Below are positions 5,996-6,901 of a DNA stretch of 6,901 nucleotides, in pieces (position 1 is the stretch's first letter; each line of letters opens with the position of its first letter). Source of the stretch: Vulcanimicrobiia bacterium (GTDB lineage: Bacteria; Eremiobacterota; Eremiobacteria; Baltobacterales; Baltobacteraceae); contig JAMXLG010000416.1 of NCBI GenBank assembly GCA_024281135.1, forward strand, positions 1 through 6,901. The letters run 5' to 3'. Below the pieces are notes generated by a model. The model did not search any database. It worked only from the letters and a program-made list of their open reading frames with translations, and was not told the origin of the DNA. The position numbers and the translations under genes were made by a program.

Positions 5996-6901
5996 TTAGA
6001 AGTCCTGCAAGAAGATGACGCGGAAGGTCGCCGGACCGTAGTTGCCGCCGGGTGTAAGTGCATATGCCATCGGCGCGCCCTTTACCATCGGTAGTGGAAC
6101 ACCGCCGAAGAAACTGGGATACGCATTTGCATACGCGTTGGTGAGGTTGTCGGCAGAGAGCTGCACCTTCGTACCGTGAGCGCCGATATCCCAGCGCGCG
6201 GTGGCCGAGAGCACCGCGAACGCCGGCTCGTTGAAGCTGTTGTTATTGCCGAAGAACGTCAGGCCAGCGTTGTAATATTGGCCGTGGCGTCCGGTCCAGT
6301 TGAGTTCCCCGTAACCCTGGGTGTATGGCACGCGGCCGCTACCGACACCATTCTGCCCAAAAGTCAGTGAGGTCGGCATACCACCGAAATTGGCGTTCGG
6401 AACGACGGCGAGGTTCGTTTCATACGCGCAACCGGGTCCGGCTTGTATGCAGTAGAAGTGCGGCGGTAGGTTGTACGTAAACGCGCGCTGCAGTGAGCCT
6501 TGCACCTTCCAGCCGAAACCGACCGACGGCGCATGATTCACGGCGAACTCCACGCCTTCATAGCGAGCCTGACCGAGATTCACGTTGCGCAACACATAAC
6601 ACGGTACCGTTACTCCGAATACTGCCGACAGGCCCGCGCAATAGCCGGCACCTGTCCCGGAGACGGTGTACGACTGATCCAGAAACAGGTTGTGCAGTTG
6701 TGTGAAGTAGAGATCGAGCGAAACTGACGTCGAGCGATCGAGGCGATGGTCCGTGCCGAGGTCGTAGCCGAAGGCCGTCTCCGGATTGACGGAGCCATTG
6801 TTCGCGTTCAGTACGTACCCTAATTGTGGCACGCCGCCGATGACTGCGCTCCATGCTAACGGGTTGGCGACCCGTGAGTCACCGGACGTCAAGCTGATGT
6901 A
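5996..6901 (-). CDS. TonB-dependent outer-membrane receptor, C-terminal part (cut by window edge)
   Basis: The visible 301 residues are the C-terminal barrel portion; the plug domain and signal peptide lie beyond the right edge, and the frame is open to 6901. AFGYDLGTDHRLDRSTSVSLDLYF matches the classic receptor pattern in which 'E.g.d' precedes long strands. This is followed by 'ARYEGVEFAVNH', 'LQLSADNLTNAYA'-like and a final strand ending in Phe (FRVIFLQDF), the usual signal for BAM-dependent barrel insertion. Alternating polar and hydrophobic strands separated by Gly/Asn/Pro-rich loops continue throughout. Four Cys residues at fragment positions about 88, 101, 151 and 158 fall as two close pairs in predicted external loops. 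Such proteins import chelated metals, vitamins or glycans using TonB energy; the ligand cannot be told. A hairpin terminator follows at 5873-5915. Apparent starts near the right edge (TTG at 6890-6892) are internal codons, not the real start. Confidence 0.85.
   Translation of the reverse strand, partial: YISLTSGDSRVANPLAWSAVIGGVPQLGYVLNANNGSVNPETAFGYDLGTDHRLDRSTSVSLDLYFTQLHNLFLDQSYTVSGTGAGYCAGLSAVFGVTVPCYVLRNVNLGQARYEGVEFAVNHAPSVGFGWKVQGSLQRAFTYNLPPHFYCIQAGPGCAYETNLAVVPNANFGGMPTSLTFGQNGVGSGRVPYTQGYGELNWTGRHGQYYNAGLTFFGNNNSFNEPAFAVLSATARWDIGAHGTKVQLSADNLTNAYANAYPSFFGGVPLPMVKGAPMAYALTPGGNYGPATFRVIFLQDF

Overview
The window looks like chromosomal DNA from a moderately GC-rich, diderm (Gram-negative type) bacterium. 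The evidence is the C-terminal half of a TonB-dependent outer-membrane receptor ending in Phe, a lipoprotein-type signal peptide, Shine-Dalgarno-led genes and GC-rich coding DNA broken by AT-richer gaps. The style of the TonB receptor and of the transporter/HEAT/cNMP protein reminds me of Candidatus Eremiobacterota (WPS-2) or similar soil phyla. That is an impression, not something the sequence proves.

Layout from left to right. Positions 1-338 hold no convincing gene but carry a perfect 11-bp inverted repeat (222-246), a good operator candidate, ahead of a 128-residue VOC/glyoxalase-fold protein (339-725, +). A bidirectional terminator (836-871) follows. Immediately beyond it, on the minus strand, lies the 3' end of a tRNA- or tmRNA-type gene (T arm, acceptor 3' strand, encoded CCA; 876-903) for which I find no 5' half. 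This may be an attachment-site scar or RNA-gene remnant. Next, on the plus strand, come a tiny 26-codon lipoprotein-like ORF (1099-1179) and, 27 nt after its stop and in the same frame, a 1066-residue protein (1207-4407). That protein joins a roughly 12-TM MFS/nucleotide-translocase-like domain, a long HEAT-like helical region and a C-terminal cyclic-nucleotide-binding domain.

After a 304-nt gap with a hairpin, a 306-residue protein (4712-5632, +) resembles cupin-fold Fe(II)/2-oxoglutarate oxygenases. It has a clear HxD motif, but its second iron-ligand His is not where the family usually has it. A 363-nt gap contains a short direct repeat, a palindrome and a long hairpin (5873-5915). That hairpin probably terminates the convergent minus-strand TonB-dependent receptor (5996-6901), which is cut by the right window edge.

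The genes do not form one obvious pathway. The most distinctive unit is the transporter/HEAT/cNMP fusion with the micro-lipoprotein just ahead of it. It would be an inner-membrane transporter or sensor whose activity could be gated by cAMP, cGMP or a related ligand.
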